Positions 61,391 through 64,000 of a stretch of 64,000 nucleotides of DNA are shown piece by piece. The stretch covers positions 1 through 64,000 of the forward strand of contig CANDJN010000007.1 in NCBI GenBank assembly GCA_947385085.1, in the 5' to 3' direction. The notes under the pieces were generated by a model. That model ran no database searches. It was not told where the DNA came from and saw nothing but the letters and a program-made list of their open reading frames with translations. The stretch's first letter is position 1. Each line of letters opens with the position of its first letter. The position numbers were made by a program, and so were the translations under genes. This stretch comes from an uncultured Erysipelotrichaceae bacterium. GTDB taxonomy: Bacteria; Bacillota_I; Bacilli_A; Erysipelotrichales; Erysipelotrichaceae.

Positions 61391-62080
61391 ATGGATAAGA
61401 AAATATTAATCATAACCGGAGGATGCAGCGGCTTAGGCTTCGAGATTGTTACACAAGCGATCAAACGCGATCTGTATGTTTGTAACATTGCCAGGAACAA
61501 AGAAAAAATGGCAGCCGTTAAGCAGCTTTTTACAAAAAATTACTGCGGCTTTATCGGAGACATTAGCGATGCGGATTTTATCCGTAAGACGATAGCGGAA
61601 ATACACCAAATGGGAGATATCGCCTATTTGATCAACTGCGCGGAAAAGACGTGCTTTAAGGCTCCCACGAACTACACCGGTGATGATATTGATGTATCAT
61701 TAAGCGGATTAAAGGGGATGATTCTTTGTTCTACGGAAACGTTGAAATGGAAACAGGAACAGCATTTGAAAATCGTTAATATCATGTCCTCTGCTGCCTT
61801 AAAGGGCAATCCGATGGAAGCTGTTTACTGTGCAACGAAGTGGGGCGAAAGAGGATATACCGAAAGCTTAAAGGCTGCCTATAAGGGCACGAGCGTGAAG
61901 GTGATCGGCGTTTATCCGGGGGGCATGAATACCGAATTCTGGAATAAAAAAAGCGACTATGTATCGGAAACAAAGGCAAAGTCCTTTATGAGTCCGAAGG
62001 AAGTGGCTACGGTTATTTTAGATAATATTATGAATTATTCCGGTTTAAATGTAGCGGATATTGTAATTGAGCGAAACTGA
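61391..62080 (+). CDS. Short-chain dehydrogenase/reductase
   Basis: About 229 residues. The NAD(P)-binding GGCSGLGFEI motif is at the N-terminus, the Asn/Ser region is VNIMSSAALKG, and the catalytic Tyr/Lys lie in YCATKWGERGY, with PGGMNTEFW after them. The first Gly of the usual TGASxGIG is present but Cys replaces Ala or Ser. The substrate is unknown. GTG 61382 is also in frame, though ATG 61391 suits the family better. Confidence 0.88.
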   Translation: MDKKILIITGGCSGLGFEIVTQAIKRDLYVCNIARNKEKMAAVKQLFTKNYCGFIGDISDADFIRKTIAEIHQMGDIAYLINCAEKTCFKAPTNYTGDDIDVSLSGLKGMILCSTETLKWKQEQHLKIVNIMSSAALKGNPMEAVYCATKWGERGYTESLKAAYKGTSVKVIGVYPGGMNTEFWNKKSDYVSETKAKSFMSPKEVATVILDNIMNYSGLNVADIVIERN

Positions 62081-62307
62081 AATATTTCACATGATTGTAA
62101 TGAATACTTAGTTCTTGAAAAGGTATTTGATGATAATAACATACGGATGAGAATGTAAGATATTGGCTACAGTAATATAAATTATGCTGATGCGATGATG
62201 AATGAGCTGTTTTTCTCTTTTTGATGCGTTAAAACGCAGGAATAAGGAAAATAAAGTAGGAGTTTTTCAGAAAATATGGTATAATATTATATGACTGGAG
62301 CGATATT

Positions 62308-64000
62308 ATGTGGAAAAAATTTTTCATCGCAATTCTATCCATAAGCTTGTTGGGAGGAGCGGCAATTGTAAGCGGATCACTGTTTGCGGCCGGTGACGCT
62401 ACACTGCAATTTCACAGCGAGGATGAAAAGGATCATTACGTAAATGATGAATTTTCTTATACGCTTTCCAGCAGTCATAGTGATGAATCAATTTTATATC
62501 TTAACAGCGGTGAGCTTCACGGTAACGGCAATTCCTATCAAATCACATTCAATGAGGATCCAATCGTTGCGATAACCAAGATTGAAAAACCCGGCGTTTA
62601 TCAAGGGGAGGTTATTGCGGAGGCAACCGATGGACAAAATGGCGGATCAAAAGAAATTCGCGGTATGCTTTCTTTTACTGTTTATGGAATTGTTTATCAA
62701 AATCAAGAATATCAGATTACAACACAAGAAAAGAGCCGTCCGGAAACGTATGGCTTTTTACCGGATCATATAGAAAAAGCGCTTTTCACGTATTCCATTG
62801 ATGATCAAAGCATTGCGAGCGTTGACAAGGACGGCAATGTGACAGGGTTGAAAGTAGGTACTACGAAGCTTCATATGTATGCCTATGATGGAGTGGAGGA
62901 TGAAGCGCATTTTTTGTATCAAAGCGATACCTTGATTCATGTAATAAAACCGCAGGAGCAATCGCTTCAAAGCGATAACTTATTAAAAGGTGAGAAAAGC
63001 GGTTATTATTTCTTACAGAGTGAAAATGTGTATGCCGATGTAAAAGAGGAACAAAAAATCGGTATTATCGAATTGGCACAGAGCGGTTCCTTTACTTTTC
63101 AAGTAGCGAAGGATCAAGCGGAAAATTATGAAGTGCGTGATCAGGCATTATATCTGTTGCATGGAGGAAATGTAGGTAAGCATGAAGTAAAGGTTTATAT
63201 CAAACCTGAGGATAATGATTATACATATGAAGTAACATGTTCCTATGAGATCATCAAGTCCACCAAGCCAGCGGATGACAGCTTTATGTTTCGCTATGAA
63301 GGGAAGGATACCTCCAGCATTGTCCGTACTTATCAAGAGGGCAACAATTCCTTTCAAATCACCAGTAATAAAAGTATTGATGAGGTACGTTATCAGTTGA
63401 AAAACGATAGTGATAATCCCTATTTAAGTGTATCAGAAACCGGTAATGTGACAATCAAGAAAATCAGTGATAAACCGATAGTAATAACGGCATTGTGGCA
63501 CAAGAAGTTTTATGAATGCAACGTCATTATTGAAAAAGCTGATCAGACTTTAACCACTTCCATTCCGGAAATTACCGTGTCACTGGATGATGGTAGCTTT
63601 GATCCGATTATTGAAGGACGTCGAGGCAACGGCAGCCTGATTGCGGACGTAAAGGGTGGGAATGATATTGTTGAGCTAAAATACAGTGCCAAGGGCGGCT
63701 TATCATTGAAACCCTTGAAGGCTGGCAATGTGGTTGTGGAAATATACAATGATGAGGATCAAAATTATAAGAAAAGCAATGTTTTGAGTATCCCGGTTCA
63801 TGTCAGTCCAATTCAAAGTGTAGGAGATCAATGGATTGCCCGTGAGGATTGGATTCATATTGAAGGAAAAAAGGGGAAGAATGGCTGGTATACCTCAGCC
63901 GTAACTTTATCCTGTGACGCCGAAGCTCCGGTCAAGCAATTCCATTTACAAAAGGAAACATATCAGTCGTTGAAACTGGAAGATAACGGCAATAATCTTT
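62308..64000 (+). CDS. Large secreted Ig-like protein, 3' end outside the window
   Basis: The frame is open from ATG 62308 to the window end (564 codons). GGAG at 62295-62298 and a TATAAT at 62280-62285 support the start. A signal peptide (MWKKFFIAILSISLLGGAAI, cleavage after about residue 30) is followed by beta-rich repeats. One module has the Big_2 bacterial Ig pattern (SIASVDKDGNVTGLKVGTTKL), and another (VSETGNVTIKKISDKPI) resembles it. It is likely a wall-exposed or released adhesin-type protein, of the same general class as the protein at 1-2090. Confidence 0.8.
   Translation, partial: MWKKFFIAILSISLLGGAAIVSGSLFAAGDATLQFHSEDEKDHYVNDEFSYTLSSSHSDESILYLNSGELHGNGNSYQITFNEDPIVAITKIEKPGVYQGEVIAEATDGQNGGSKEIRGMLSFTVYGIVYQNQEYQITTQEKSRPETYGFLPDHIEKALFTYSIDDQSIASVDKDGNVTGLKVGTTKLHMYAYDGVEDEAHFLYQSDTLIHVIKPQEQSLQSDNLLKGEKSGYYFLQSENVYADVKEEQKIGIIELAQSGSFTFQVAKDQAENYEVRDQALYLLHGGNVGKHEVKVYIKPEDNDYTYEVTCSYEIIKSTKPADDSFMFRYEGKDTSSIVRTYQEGNNSFQITSNKSIDEVRYQLKNDSDNPYLSVSETGNVTIKKISDKPIVITALWHKKFYECNVIIEKADQTLTTSIPEITVSLDDGSFDPIIEGRRGNGSLIADVKGGNDIVELKYSAKGGLSLKPLKAGNVVVEIYNDEDQNYKKSNVLSIPVHVSPIQSVGDQWIAREDWIHIEGKKGKNGWYTSAVTLSCDAEAPVKQFHLQKETYQSLKLEDNGNNL

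Overview
The window reads as a low-to-moderate GC member of the Bacillota. An Erysipelotrichia-like gut or oral bacterium is my best guess, and this is inference. The support is strong AGGAGG-type ribosome binding sites, a Met T-box, an infC-rpmI-rplT operon with an L20-type leader and an ATT start codon, CCA-encoding tRNA genes, a heterodimeric ABC exporter, a paired peptidase-U32 (TrhP1/TrhP2-like) locus, and LytR-CpsA-Psr and lipoteichoic-acid-synthase-like proteins instead of outer-membrane machinery. No phage, insertion sequence, CRISPR array or rRNA operon was seen.

Positions 1 to 27.6 kb form an almost continuous cell-surface polysaccharide region on the + strand. It opens with the 3' part of a large surface protein with calcium-binding-type repeats. 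A DHHW/MBOAT O-acylation pair and an LCP ligase with a long cytoplasmic tail and an extra solute-binding-like domain follow. Next is a three-gene module: a UbiA prenyltransferase of the phosphoribosyl-transferring type, a multi-spanning glycosyltransferase, and a HAD-phosphatase/GtrA-flippase fusion. This suggests a polyprenyl-phosphate-pentose donor that is made, flipped and used outside the membrane. From a strong promoter at 11.1 kb runs a tightly overlapping operon: galE, a CMP-nonulosonate synthetase fused to a PseG-like domain, a NeuB-family synthase, an acetyltransferase, a pyruvyltransferase, a flippase, a polymerase-like protein fused to a second domain, and a GT2 glycosyltransferase. 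An LTA-synthase-like enzyme carrying a dead HAD domain, a TagA/WecG glycosyltransferase, a WecB epimerase and a second polymerase/ligase come after it.

Positions 27.6 to 51.6 kb are mainly metabolic and housekeeping: NADP-glutamate dehydrogenase (minus strand), feoAB, a pncA-pncB NAD-salvage operon with a YjdF-like membrane protein, an alpha/beta hydrolase, and a shrunken imidazolonepropionase-like protein that has lost its metal ligands. A T-box-controlled metNIQ methionine transporter follows, preceded by a Met-rich small ORF. Then come a pair of uncharacterised envelope/coiled-coil proteins, a heterodimeric ABC exporter, sbcDC, a sirtuin and a GNAT acetyltransferase.

Positions 51.6 to 64 kb hold a gene-poor stretch with helically phased ACTGCA repeats next to tRNA-Lys (a possible integration scar), the infC-rpmI-rplT operon, tRNA-Leu and tRNA-Cys, pepC, a lone AAA ATPase, trhP1-trhP2-like genes, proS and a short-chain dehydrogenase. 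The window ends inside a second large secreted Ig-like protein. The most unusual content is the cluster of fused or degenerate enzymes in the polysaccharide region: HAD-GtrA, NeuA-PseG, Wzy-like with an unknown glycosyltransferase-like domain, and pseudo-HAD with an LTA synthase.
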